DNA of 64,000 bases from Isoetes taiwanensis (GCA_021234155.1 JAJEKV010000094.1:2385782-2449781); one strand, 5' to 3'. Positions 20,821 to 32,187 are shown, counted from the stretch's first letter. Numbers and translations: made by a program. Notes: a model not told the origin generated them from the letters alone.

Positions 20821-22338
20821 ATGTCTTTGAAGAGAGCAGCGAGGAATGGGAAGGGTGTTGCCTGGTCTGTGCCTCCTTCTTTGAGCTTGTTGAAAATTGG
20901 GTCCTCTTCTGGAGAGCCTCATATTGGGCATTCTGTTGATGCTTCTCTTGGTCACGATTGGAGTGCCATAGATGTGAGCATGACCCTGGGTCTTTCTGGG
21001 CAAGATGTGCCCACAAGTTTTTATGATGCCCTTGTTGGTTTTGGCAATCGAAGGTGTTTGGCTGGAGCCGTGGCCATGGAGCGTGGTGCAAGTGTGGATC
21101 ATTTGCACTGCCAGGTTGTTTTCAGAGCCCGGTACAAGAGCCCTAGGGCCATGAATGATGCTATAAAGAAGGATTTCAATTGAGTCACAAAGCCACTAGG
21201 TGTGATTCTGGTATGCAAGGCCCTCAAGAACAGTCGCCTTCATTGCTTTGAAGGCATGATTGGGTATTGCATGAAGGATATTGGCGAAGTCCACTATGTC
21301 TGTCACCTCCATAATGTCAGTGAAGCTGCTATTGAGAAGGGGAAAGACCTGTATTTGAGATGGTGGGCTGGTGATACGAAGAACCTTGTTGTTCTTGACA
21401 ATAAGAATCTTTTGAACAGAGCTGCATATTTTGTCAATTATTATGGCAATCGTAGGTTGATTGCTAGTCTGTTGTATACCTTGGCTAGAATGATTCGATC
21501 TGGGAAGTTTACTTTGTCTAGCTCTTGGATCATACCTTCACACACAGCTTATATCAATGAGCATCGTGTTCGAGCAGCCTGGAGAGTGTTGCTAAATCCT
21601 AGCCACTGCATGCCGTCCGACATGAGGACGATCTTATTTGGTTTGCCAGCATGCTTTGTGCCTATGGAAAGGAATGGGCCCGGGGCATAGGCGTTACTAG
21701 GATGATGTTATTCCTGCTGATGAGGAGGACAATAATTTTGAAGACATACATGATGCTTCTTACAGTGTAGATAGCCCTGATGTCGCGATACTTGAGCCTG
21801 GTGTGGATTATATCCCTGTCCACAAGGGTGATCGCACGATGGCTGTTGGTTGATAGACTTGCTTGGATTTCGAACAGTTCACTTTTATTGTTTTCATGTA
21901 TTTGTTTGTTGTACAGTTGCAGGAGTAATGGAGGGTGACCCGGACCCAGTTGTTGGTGTGGAGGAACCAGTTGTATCCTTGCCACAGTCTTTCATTTCAT
22001 CTGCCATAGATGCATCCCATCCCGACCCTGTTGTGTGTTCAGCTGAACCAGAGGCAGCGTTCTCCGCTCAGGAGTTTGTTAACAATGTCATCCAGGTGGG
22101 CACTGAGGCACAAAGGATTGCAGCATCACTCCGTGTGCTTAGGCGGCAGCTCAGGGCATTCTACATATCCATTGATAGTGCCATATCCGTTGTGGAGTGG
22201 GAGCACTTGGGTGTCCCAGTTTCTGAGTTGCACACATTGCGGTCTCATATGAGCCTTGCACGTGCGTTGCTTGTTCAGGAGATACGTCAATTAGATGCGG
22301 TCATAAGGCATGCGCAAAGTGGCTCGGTGATGAACTAG
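20821..22338 (+). pseudogene. HUH (Rep-type) endonuclease-like gene, decayed
   Basis: From the ATG at 20821 the frame has a candidate motif I (DVSMTLGLS, about 51-59), then VDHLHCQVVF with the HxH pair at H94/H96, and, after an in-frame TGA at 21181-21183, IGYCMKD with YxxK at Y149-K152. HxH followed about 50 residues later by YxxK is the layout of single-Tyr HUH endonucleases of rolling-circle replicons, in which Tyr nicks and stays bound to the 5' DNA end. The frame runs to a TAG at 21690; the acidic continuation (IPADEEDNNFEDIHDASY) is in another frame behind another TAG. A 74-bp intron (21849-21922) then joins in phase to a helical C-terminus (21928-22338; RRQLRAFYISIDSAISVVEW). No helicase domain is fused; a PIF1 gene stands next door. 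Broken by at least a stop and a frameshift, unless these are assembly errors. Confidence 0.6.
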
Positions 22339-22843
22339 TTCTCTTATGTGTTTTGGTGTTTATGTTTTGTTATTTGTATTTGAGATTGTGATCCAAGTTC
22401 ATGTGGATTTCTGTTGTAGTGCTTGCAGGAGCACGTTGCTGTTGGGGAGCTCAACTTCCTTGGCTTGGTTGAGTGTCCTTCAACATATTGTAAAGTTTGT
22501 TTTCAATTAATGCATGGTTGTGGTGGCGCTGCTTATGGGAAATGCTTTGTTAATGATTGGCACTGAACTAAAATTACTTAGAGATCGTTGTGAGGCCACT
22601 TTTGATTCATGTCTCATGGTAGCACTAACGTGTTTGATGTATTAGTGGGCATCGGCCCCTGGGCATAGTAGGCATCCCTTGTGTGGGATGCGTGCTATGC
22701 TTGGATGAGCATGGGAATTATGCTGGGGTTGACTCCCCAGGCTTATGGTGATTTGATTTATGTGGTAACTGCTGCTGGAATTATGTTGTTGGGATATTCA
22801 GTACTCATGAATATTGAACCATGGGATGGTTCTTGTGTTAAAG

Positions 22844-22948
22844 GAGTGAGTCAAATGGGATGGATTTGACCCCATCTTGACTTGCATTCAAAGGCCCAAA
22901 AACCGTGAGATGGAATATCATGTATAATATGCCTCGATCCAATGGTCT
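22844..22948. repeat. right double-hairpin repeat
   Basis: Hairpin 1: AGTCAA (22849-22854) with TTGACT (22877-22882) and ATGGG (22855-22859) with CCCAT (22871-22875), again around TTTGACCCCATCTT. Hairpin 2: GGAATAT (22912-22918) with ATATGCC (22927-22933), one mismatch, followed by AATGGTC. The order and spacing equal those of the left block at 16627-16728. A further small stem, GAACCAT/ATGGTTC, lies at 22816-22832. Confidence 0.6.
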
Positions 22949-24958
22949 AAAAAATTTGTAATACACCCCAAATGATAATACACCCCAAATTCTGAAGGAA
23001 TAGGGATGCAAAAACAAGGCATATGGATTGCCCAATGTGATGTGTGGTTGTTTTGTGACTCCAACAAACAAGATCATATAATCTTGGCTCCAAGGATGAA
23101 AGGGCCCGGTTTGCAATGGTTTGCATGATATTGGCTAGGAATTTTCTGTATTTAGTTTTGTTTTAGAATAAACCATTGGGTATTTGGGGGTGAAAATTAG
23201 GGCAAATGTGTACAGTTTGTATTCTGGTTGGATGGGCTGCGGGCAATTTTTGTGGCAATGGAGGCGTAGGCTTGGAATATAGCCCAGGGTTCATGGAGTT
23301 GCTATTCTGCTATATCTTTATCTATTTTGTCTGGAGTCGGTTAGAATTTTGTCACTATTTTGCTCTGGAGTTCCGTCCAAATGGCATGCTCCGGCACTCT
23401 CGTATGAACAGGCACCTGAACTGATCTAAGAACACCCTTTGATTTCGATGTTGTGTGTTAATCTTTAAGTTTGGCACCACCACAATTTGGTGATCGTTTT
23501 GAACTTGTGGTGTCGAATTGATGATGCCACCACACTTGTGTTTTCTGTTTTGTGTTGCTTTATTCAGGATAAACTGCTATATTTTTTGGCATTTTAATTG
23601 GAAAAGACGAATTGAAGAAATTGGATCGGATCTTGGGGATGATAAATTCCTATGTGCCTTGCAGATGAAGCTGGACCATCATGAGAGGCGGGTCTTTGGA
23701 GTATCTGGAAAGGATGCTAGGTATGATTTCAATTTTCAAGCTCGTAGCAGTAGTTGGATTCGACTCCCATGGAGCTTATTCAGGTTTTTGAGTTTGCAAT
23801 GATTATATTGGAGTTTATATGTTTTGGGTTATTGATCATAAGCAGTAGTTGTATCGTATTCGCATTGCTAAAGAGTGGTTCGCATCGCATTGTATTCGCA
23901 TCGCATTGGAGAATTCGTAAAGACCGTGGCGTTCTGCAACTTCCCTACTTGGACCGGCCAGGGAATCACGAAAGGTTGGAGTGGAGAAGATAACAGACTC
24001 AAAAAGAGCCAGATCCCGTGGAGCAGTAACTTGAAGAGTAGGGAATTTTGTTGAAGCGGCCATGGCGAGGAGCGTCGGAAAGGAACCGGAAGGTCAGATG
24101 TGATAAAGCCGGAGGGCGGAGAGCAGAAGATGAAACGAAGTGGGATGAAAAGGTTTTAGGGCGCACAAGTTGTGGCGAAGGGGCATGACGAGAATGAAAC
24201 AGGAACCATTGATTGTGCCAGGTGGCAACAGATCAGAAGGAGTCGATTGAGAGGCAAAAATTTGGCTAAGTCCCCGAGTAGTTAAGGGAGAAGCGATGAG
24301 CGGTGGAGATGAAACGTGAATGAACGATGGGATGTGACAGCGGGTCGAAGGTACAAATATTAATGACCGACGGGCGTAAAAGGAAGGACTGTCATTTAAT
24401 GCTGGCAACTTGAAGTGGGATATCAGAAAAAAAAAAGTGTCAGAAGGTACCATGGCTAGATATGCGGCGGGAGAAAAGATTCTGGATTTAGAAATGGCCT
24501 TGCATTGCAACCACATTAGCACTGTTTCGATTGGTCCACGTCGACAGAGTTCCAAACGGTTGGGCTATATAAGACGAGCAGTGTGCGAAGCGGAGACACC
24601 AGTTCGTGAGCATGGATGATGAATGTACTATGTCGACTAATTGCCAGGAATGGATTACTTGCAAAATGAACGCGATGGACCTCTGGAAATGTCGCAACCA
24701 CGGCATCCGTATGGACGGCTGGTGTGGCGGGATGGCTGAGCATCCTGACCCCAAGACTAATCCCATCGAAGTGGTAGTTCATCTGTGCTGGGATCCTGAG
24801 CACTGCCTCTACCATGTGCTCCGCATCACCTCTGCTCCAAACCCGGAGTAGGGGTTCTTTTAACTTAGGATTTTGTAAATAGGGCGCAGCCCATAGCGGA
24901 TATATATGGGCAAGGCCCAACTTTTATTTTTCTCCCCGAATATAATATACATATGCTT
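22949..24958. other. no gene recognised; 3' flank of gypsy element
   Basis: AT-rich to 23900, then GC-richer. On the minus strand 24060-24950 follows the pol gene of the gypsy element and would be its 3' UTR and LTR, but I found no copy of the putative 5' LTR remnant (31122-31254) here, so no LTR pair can be shown. Confidence 0.35.
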
Positions 24959-26094
24959 CTAGTCACTGTCTTCTGAGTTTGAATGTTCTTGTTGATCGTG
25001 TGAATGAACTGTTGTATGCTCTGTATGAAATTGTTTGAGGCGAAAACCATTTACCAGGGTAGGTAATGGAGTGCCATCTAACTCGGCCAGCTTGAAAACG
25101 CTGGGTTGCACCACTTGAATAATTTGATAAGGACCAAGCCACCAGAACTTTAATTTGCCTGGAAACTTTTTGTAACAAGAATCATAAAGCAAAATCAAAT
25201 CACCTTCTTTAAAAGTTTTGGCTTTCAAATGTTTGTCATGCAAGGATTTCCGCAACTGTTGGCCATGAAGAACACGAATATAAGCATCTCTTCGAAGTTC
25301 ATCCAGCTGTTCAAGTTGATAAACCCGTTCTTTAAGAGCTGCAGGTGGATTTTGTGCGGTAGCAATTTGGAAACGGAGAGTCGGAAGAACGTATTCAAAG
25401 GGCATCAAAGCTTCTTGACCATAAACCAACTTGAAAGGAGTGTGGCACGTAGCAATTTTGAAACATGTGTTGTAAGCCCAAAGAACAGTAGGTAACTTTT
25501 CTTGCCAATCCGTGCGAGAGGCATCACAGATTTTCTTCAAAATAGCGATTAGAGTTTTGTTGGTGCTTTCGGCCAGACCATTCCCTTGAGGATAGTAAGG
25601 TGTGCTTTTTCTGTGATGGATATGCAAATAATCCGTCAGCTCCTTGATGGTTCCGTGGGACAGCCAAAATGCGTGATGATGTGTGTGTAAAGAACCTTGG
25701 CTGTGCTGGCTGCAGTGTTGTCTGGTAGGGCACAGGCCTCCACCCATTTTGTAGCATAATCAGTGATGACCAGAATGTAGCGGGCATAGGTGTGCCGCGC
25801 AGGTGGATCCATGGGCCCCACAAAGTCCATGCCCCATTTGCTGAAGGGGAGCGGTGTGGCGACCGGCATCAACGGGAGAGCATCATGGGCCGTGGGCCGA
25901 CCCACACGCTGACAGACATCACACGTGTAGGCGTGAGCGTGGGCATCCTTGAAGAGCGTGGGCCAGAAGTAGCCTGCCAGAAGAATTTTGCGTGCCGTGG
26001 TGTCACCATGAAAATGACGACCACCAAGCCCCTCATGGGCTTGTCGAACGATATCGGGCACTTCATGAGGAAGAACACAGCGTCGAAGGACCAT
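24959..26094 (-). pseudogene. gypsy integrase lacking the second catalytic Asp
   Basis: The HHCC zinc finger (HEGLGGRHFHGDTTARK then CDVCQ) and the first catalytic Asp (GMDFVGPMD) are present, and the Glu lies in QGNGLAESTNKT. Between them the text runs THFGCPTEPS and then straight into KELTDYLHIHHRK in another frame; the segment that should hold V(S/T)DRG is missing (about 25640-25660). The C-terminal GPYQI domain follows and pol ends at 24959. Confidence 0.8.
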
Positions 26095-26157
26095 ATCCTC
26101 GCCGCGTTTGTACAGATGGCCCGCGACTATGGTGTAGTCACAGACCTCACGGAGAAA

Positions 26158-26550
26158 CTAACGGCGACGTGAGTGAAGCTTTTCTGGAGAGAGCGTCGGA
26201 TCTTTTGAGGGAAGAGCACCAGTGAGAAGATACTGCTGAAAGTTATGAAACCAATGGGGCGTGGCCGTGACTAAGAACAGCTGTGCGTCAGGAAAGGCAT
26301 CTGAAACACCCGTGGAGGGATCATCTGTGTGGATGCGTGAGAGATAATCTGGCACAACATGAGATTTTCCAGCTTTATGAATAATTTCAAAAGGAGCGAA
26401 TTCTTGCAGAAGAAGGACCCAACGAGCAATGCGGCCCATGGGCGTGGCCTTGTTGATCAAATAAAGAAGAGCCTGATGATCAACAAAGAACTTGATCTGG
26501 CTTCCCAACAAATAATGACGGAAGCGTTGGACACAAAAAACTAAGCCCAA
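26158..26550 (-). pseudogene. gypsy RNase H, C-terminal part
   Basis: CVQRFRHYLLGSQIKFFVDH is the RNase H core with the D-H pair, followed by HKAGKSHVVPDYLSR, the final catalytic Asp region. The link to the upstream half is lost through a frame change near 26560. Confidence 0.8.
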
Positions 26551-27779
26551 GGCTTCCCTTTCTGTGGCAGAATAGTTGCGCTCAACAGGATTGAGTTTTC
26601 TGCTGGCATAACGGTTGGTTTATCAGTGTGCTCATCATATGCTTGAGAGAGAACAGCGCCAATAGCAAACGCGGAGACATCAACATGGACATGAAAAGGC
26701 TTGTCCCATTGAGGAGGAACAAGCACAGGGGCCTGAGTAAGTAAGAGCTTCAACTGTTGGAAAGCAGCTTCCGCATGAGAATTCCAAGCCCAAGTGGATT
26801 CATCACCCGTGAGTTTATGAATGGGATCAGCAATAGCTGCAAGTCCAGGAATGAAGGTGGAATAGTAATTTACCTTATCCAGGAAGGAACGTGTCTCTTT
26901 GATATTAGAAGGTGCTTGAGCCTTAAGCACACAACTGATTTTAGCAGGATCCGTGGTGATACCTTCTTTACTAACCACATGACCCAACAGAACACCTGAG
27001 ATGACGCAAAAGGTGCATTTCTCAGGATTGAGACTAATGCCAGACTCATCACATTTCTGAAAGACAAGTTCTAATTTGTCCAGGTGATCATCCATGGAAT
27101 TGTAGGCTGAAAAGTCATCTTGAAAGATCTGGAGAAAGGGTTACTCCTTCATATAATCGTGAAAAACCGAGAGCATGATGCGTTGAAACGTGGATGGTGA
27201 GTTGGATAAACCAAAAGGAACCACCTTGTAGGCAAAAGTGCCCCACGGGGTGATAAAGGTAGTCTTGAGTTGATCTGCCTCTTTGATTGAAATTTGATTG
27301 TAGCCTGAAAAACCATCCATGAAGGAGTACATTTCATGACCAGCAACCTCTTCCAGAACCTGGTCTGTGAAGGGAAGCGGGAAGTGATCACGCTCCGTGG
27401 CCTGATTGAGTTTGCGATAGTCCATGCAAACACGGATCTTACCGTTGTGTTTGAGAGCAATGACGATGGGGCTCACCCATTCAGAATGTTTGACCTCATA
27501 AATCAAGTCTGCGGCTAAGAGTTTGTCAATTTCGGCTTTGACACGGTCACGGTAATTGGGATTGAGCCGGTACTGTCGTTGCTAGACAGGACGTGCATCT
27601 GGTTTGGTAGGAATGGTGAGTTCCCCCAAGTCTGTGTTGATACCTCGAAGATCTTTATAGCTCCAGGCAAAAATATGTTTGAATTTTTTGAACAGCGTGA
27701 CGGCGCGTGCGCGATAGTTGGACGGAAGATTGGCAGCGAGGCGGACGGACTGATTGTTACCAACGTTCACAATCTCCAC
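26541..27779 (-). pseudogene. gypsy reverse transcriptase
   Basis: Recognisable blocks: KIRVCMDYRKLNQAT, MDGFSGYNQI, WGTFAYKVVPFGLSNSPSTF and FLQIFQDDFSAY, where the catalytic YxDD appears as FQDD. Then GVLLGHVVSKEGI and KINYYSTFIPG-like text, and the RNase H start VDVSAFAIGAVL. TAG stops after DARPV and before FLQIF split the frame. Confidence 0.85.
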
Positions 27780-28995
27780 CTCAGGAGTCTGAATGTGTGA
27801 ACAACTTCCGTGTCTTGGACAACATGAGCAGGAGGTTGAAACATGACGGGAGGAGCTGCATTTTGTGTCGTGAAGAAAAGCGGTTGCTGAGCATCATCAA
27901 GCAGTGGTTGCTTCATGACGGCATGTACGCCCATCGTTTCGGGAGGAAGTTCTGTGGCGGAAAAATGGTCAAGACGTTGAATTCTATTGCAAGGAGCCAG
28001 GTAAGGATCGAGCAGCGCAGCCACAGCCTGGTCCTAATCCAAAGTCTTCTCACCCCAAGGATCAGCATATTCAGGGTAGGATGAAAGAGGCAGACTCGTA
28101 GGTGGAGCCTGAACATGATAGATGTTTTGGGCTTCTTCAGAATCAGTGTCGGTGAGAGACGGTTCGGCATGTTCAACAGAGATGATCTTGCCTGTTTCCA
28201 AATCCATGGTGGCATTGAGATGACCATCTGTAATGACGAGCTGGTCCGTGGCCCAGTAATGAATACTTTTTGCCTGACGGAGAAAAGGTCTGCCGACCAA
28301 CATTTCATAATCACCGGGATCTTCGCCGGCTTTCCAAACACCAAATTCCAGAGGGAATCTGAGTTCGCCTATATTGATGTGAAGAAGGGGTGTGACGCCT
28401 TGAGGACGCGTGATATGACCATTGGCCAACTTGATGTCATAAGGGGCACGGTAAAGTTGTGTGATGCCCAATTGCTTTCTAAGCTTATCAGTAATGAGAT
28501 TGACAGCACTTCCGCCATCGATTTGTACATGATTGACTTGGTGATTGCCCACCGTGGCATGCACCGTGGGTGTTGAGGTAGCCACAGCCCCAACCAGAAC
28601 AGTGGGAAGGGGTAGCTGGTCCTTGAGAGCAGGATAGAGTTTCAAAATGGTGGCTAGACTTAACGGAATCTTGATTTTTGCAAGTTCTTCCCGGAGTTCC
28701 AAGGGAACATGAGAAAACGGATCTGCAGGATCCAAGAGAGCAGGAGTAGGAGGTAACGAAGCAGCAACTTCTTTGAGAAGCTCCACCTCTGCAGCAATGT
28801 TACAATATTGCTGAGAGCCTGAGTGTTGAGATGACGGAGTGGTCTCTTGACGCTGCTGAGCGCGTGTTGTTGCGTGTACATTGGCAAGCGTGCGCCCTTC
28901 AGCAGCTTGCATAAGGTTGAGAATGCTATGTCGGACCTTTGGCATGACATGGGGCATAAGAGTATCCAAAGCTGGAGAAAAATGGACCTTTTGTT
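27767..28995 (-). pseudogene. gypsy aspartic protease region
   Basis: The frame starting near 28990 contains VQIDGGSAVNLI, the retropepsin active-site loop with D-G-G-S in place of D-T/S-G, and later the segment YEMLVGRPFLRQA. It is interrupted by one TAG at about 28033 and continues in the same frame (DQAVAALLDPYL). Gag lies one base out of frame upstream, at CAACAAAAGG; this could be a -1 shift or damage. Confidence 0.75.
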
Positions 28996-29039
28996 GTCTT
29001 CATGAGGGATCGTGTCGACTGCAAAAGCGGGTTGTGTGT

Positions 29040-30889
29040 CATGAGGAATGATGGTCAAGGGGCGTGAAGCCCTGGTCTGGCGTGAGACCAAACCAACCCA
29101 ATTGGACTGTTGAACCGGAGGATTTAGAGCGTGGTAAATTTCTTCCTGCGCCTGTTGATCCATAGGAGGAGTGGACGAAGGAGCTGGCTGATATCGTTGT
29201 TGTTGAGGTACACGTGGGGGTTTCCGCAGAACAGGACGAGGGCCTTGTTTGCCATTTGCTATCCAGAGTTGATATGCCGTGAGGCAGACGGAAGTGGGTT
29301 GATTCGTGCCTGGAAGTTGGACTTGAACCCGAGGAAGTTGAGGGCACGCCGTGGTGGTGTGACCCCATTCCAGACAATGATAACACTGAGCTTTGGAAGG
29401 ATCAAAAGGGGGGAAATTGCTTTGTCCCCATGGTGGCTGAGATTGCTGAGATTGTGGATACTGTTGAAGTGGTTGAGCTTGAAATTGCTGAGGTTGGTAT
29501 GACGTTTTTTGCTGAGGCGTGGTCTGGACCTGAAAAACTATTTTTTGTCGGAAAGGTGTAGGATGAGTACGAGTACATTCTTTCGTGGCATGATTGCACA
29601 TGTTGCAGCGTTTACAATGAGGAGGACCATTTGAGGAATTGCACTCATTGGCCAAATGGCCTTGATATTTGCAGATGTGGCACCAAATTTGACTGCATTG
29701 AGGATTAGAGTGTTGAGGCGGAACTGCAGTCTGAGGAACCATGATAGGAGGGATGAAGGGTAGCTCTTTGAGGGCCACGCCTCGGGAGGAAACATTAACT
29801 GAATGATTGACGAGTTCGATGGCCTGCTCCAAAGTCTTGGGGCGCAGGTATTCAGTCATGAGACGAATAGCCGGAGGAAGTCCCTGTAGAAACCAGACGA
29901 TGATCTGGCTTTGCATGGGGTACTCTTGAAGTTTGCTGAGGAGGAGGTGAAGACGATCCGCAAAATCACGGGCTGACTCCGTGGGCTCTTGCTGAAGATC
30001 ATTGAGTTGTTTGAGAAGAAGTTGATCATCATCGGTGGTGCCATAATGAGAAAGGAAAGCAGTCTTCATTTCTGTCCAGTTTTGTTTCCAATGGCTTTTG
30101 TTTGCCATGAGCCATTGATGAGGGGATCCTCGCAGCGTGGTGGAAAAGATGTGGAACTTCAGTTGAGGTTGAGCGTGACCATTTAGGACAGCCAGAGCCT
30201 CAAATTCTTCCATGTGGGCTTGAGCACTTTGATCCAATGGTTTGCCTTTAGTACTGCCAAAAGTGGGATAGGTCAGTTTGAGAGTCTGAAAAGAAGATTG
30301 TGACGGACCTTGCGCATAGAGCGGCTGAGTAGGAGGAGGTACATAATGAGGTGGAACAGCCATAGTCTCTGTATGGTGTGGTAGAGGTACAGAAAAACCT
30401 TGAGAGTCTGGAAAAGGAGCATCCTGTGGGGAAGGACCTTGAGAGCCTTGTTCGTGAGGTTTGAGATCAGTGAGTGGAAGAGTATGTTGAAAAGAAGGGG
30501 ATTGGGGATATGTCTGAACCTGGGGAGGGCCAAAAGAGACATGGGGATACTCCAGGGGGAGATGATGGTTGTGAAGGCAGAGGAGTATGGCCAGAGGAGA
30601 TATGAATGTAGGCGCTCTCGGGAGTGTGGAAATAAGTGGGAGGGGGCTGAACAGGTGTATGATGAGGTGACTGAGGTTGTGAACAATGTTTACATGCTGG
30701 AGGAGAACCAGGACGAGAGTGAACACGAGGAGTAGGTGGCGCCGACTGAGCCCGTGAGCGAATATGGCCTCCCTCAATATCATAACCAGTGTCATACATA
30801 TCTCAAGCAACTTCGCGACGTTGATGGCGCTCCAAACGAGACGCCGTCTGGCAAAGGAGTTCCTCTGGAGTGAAAGCATGAGCAGACAT
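29040..30889 (-). pseudogene. gypsy Gag with three zinc knuckles
   Basis: The capsid part is recognisable in LTYPTFGSTKGKPLDQSAQA and FHIFSTTLRGSPHQWLMANK, and in the segment SARDFADRLHLLLSKLQEYP. Three CCHC knuckles follow: CHICKYQGHLANEC, CKRCNMCNHATKEC and CYHCLEWGHTTTAC (29345-29700). One knuckle is usual in plant gypsy Gag; three is noteworthy. A Pro/Gln-rich linker separates the second and third. The frame from about 30470 to 28660 is open; the N-terminus is in another frame. Confidence 0.8.
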
Positions 30890-31106
30890 TGTAAAAGAAA
30901 GAAGGAAAAAGGAAATCAGACCCGGCAGCGGCGACAGTGTTTGGGGTCTGGGTTCGGGAACTCCTGCAAGACAGCCCTCTATGAGGACCCTTGGATCAAA
31001 CAGGAGAATCCGGTAGCTGTGTCACGCGGGATTTGCAAAAGAAACAAAGGAAAAGGAAAAAAGAGAGAACAAGGAAAACAATGATAACACAATGATGAGA
31101 ACAAAA

Positions 31107-31254
31107 CTCTTTGATATCAATGATGATACATGAGCTCTCGCAATAGAGAGAAACAGAATGGAGACAAGACCAAAAACTCATCTAGCCCATGAATGCTAGC
31201 TCTACTCATATATATAGTACAATGGACTTTGGCCCAATATAAATACTCTGTCAG
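31107..31254 (-). repeat. possible truncated 5' LTR and PBS
   Basis: On the minus strand TATATATGAG (31204-31215) is followed by a leader and then TTGATATCAAAGAG (31107-31121), a poor match to the tRNA-iMet primer site TGGTATCAGAGC. The plus-strand edge TGATGATACA at 31122 could be an LTR border. No partner LTR was found. Tentative. Confidence 0.3.
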
Positions 31255-31854
31255 ATCTCGGTGCCGACTCCTGGAAGGAGGCCTGATTTGCAGGAATGTT
31301 GACGGTGCCTCTTGAGGTGCCTGAAATTACGCTGATACTGACGGCCCGTCACTTGTCTGTTCTCTGCCTCTGCTTTGGCGTGGGCGTGGCCTTCTGCATG
31401 GCCTTCTGCTGGGCTTTTGACGACTGACATGTACCTGCCTTTGGATCCTTGTTCTTGACCTGGTCCGTGGTGTGCATGAATAGTCATGTACCAGGACGTA
31501 CAAGACTAACAGATTGGTATTGGGGTGGTCAGCTAGTTTCGTGGGAGTTCTTTCGAGCTCGCTTTCGCCTGAGGGGCAGTGACTGGGCTATCTGGGAACA
31601 AGTGGCGGGGAGTATTCCGCTACATATACCTATAGTCCCTAAGGATGACGTGGTGGTGCATGTTTGGAAGGTTCATCCGGATGTTGTGTCTTCTTGTTTT
31701 GTGCGGTCTTGTTACCGGGTGCTGGCTATTCATGACACACTGCCCCCTTCAGGCAAGTGGTCTCTGCAGCTTCCGGGTTCTCGATGGCGCTCGGTTTGGA
31801 CGTGGACATGGAGCTCACTTCCCCCACCGAAGGTTAGTGTCACATTTAAGGGTC

Positions 31855-31925
31855 TAGACGGGACTCGAACCCACTACCTCTGGAGTGGTAGCCGTGCAGC
31901 CTAACCGAAAAGGCCACGATGATTT
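31855..31925 (-). repeat. tRNA-like sequence 1 inside the LTR
   Basis: Minus strand: an A-box-like TGGCCTTTTCGGTTAGG, an anticodon-type stem CTACC/GGTAG around CTCCAGA, and a perfect B-box core GGTTCGAGTCC. This is tRNA-derived and may be a SINE head. The acceptor stem is not convincing, so a working tRNA gene is unlikely. Confidence 0.55.
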
Positions 31926-31977
31926 GGACGAAACCAAATCACACGCTCCAGACCTGATAGTTAATCATCACACTGTG

Positions 31978-32048
31978 GTGTGACGACCATACGGATATTC
32001 GTATCATACGAACATTATACTCCTATGTACAAAAGATGGTCGTCACAC
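31978..32048. repeat. 13-bp perfect inverted repeat
   Basis: GTGTGACGACCAT (31978-31990) and ATGGTCGTCACAC (32036-32048) are separated by 45 bp, between the two tRNA-like sequences. Confidence 0.8.
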
Positions 32049-32061
32049 GGATGCAAAAGGG

Positions 32062-32140
32062 TAGTTGCACAAGACAGGGTTTGAACTCGCAACCTTCCAG
32101 TTGCGAGTCACACACCCTTGCCAAGTGCGCTACCAATATT
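32062..32140 (-). repeat. tRNA-like sequence 2 inside the LTR
   Basis: Minus strand: GGTAGCGCACTTGGCAAGG resembles a D-arm/A box, then an 8-bp stem CTCGCAAC/GTTGCGAG, then GAGTTCAAACC as B box. It is about 200 bp from the first tRNA-like unit and on the same strand. Confidence 0.5.
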
Positions 32141-32187
32141 TGTTAAAGACATTTCTTCACGTCTTCCTCATATGTGGGACTATCTCC

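Larger units (their letters stand above)
24959..30889 (-). mobile_element. Ty3/gypsy retrotransposon, coding region, decayed
   Basis: Gag-PR-RT-RNase H-INT can be followed in this order on the minus strand, which is the Ty3/gypsy order. The gag ATG is at 30889 (MSAHAFTPEELLCQ) and pol ends at 24959. The reading is interrupted by several stops and frame changes: TGA early in gag, gag frame change near 30470, gag/PR shift near 28995, TAG near 28033, TAG after DARPV (27582), TAG before FLQIFQDDF (27141), a loss in RNase H near 26560 and a deletion in integrase. No chromodomain is evident at the integrase end. Not autonomous. Confidence 0.9.

Noticed and set aside
24060..24955. 3' LTR of the 24.9-30.9 kb gypsy element
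   Set aside because: No sequence here matches the candidate 5' LTR remnant at 31122-31254, and no TG..CA pair with a duplication was found.
28990..29000. Programmed -1 frameshift between gypsy gag and protease
   Set aside because: The slippery text CAACAAAAGG is possible, but the element has many other lesions, so an ordinary indel is as likely.
24959..31084. Many plus-strand frames across the gypsy element
   Set aside because: Antisense shadows of the minus-strand gag and pol reading.
31855..31925. Functional tRNA gene on the minus strand
   Set aside because: B box and anticodon stem are good, but no convincing acceptor stem and the anticodon loop has eight bases; treated as tRNA-derived repeat.
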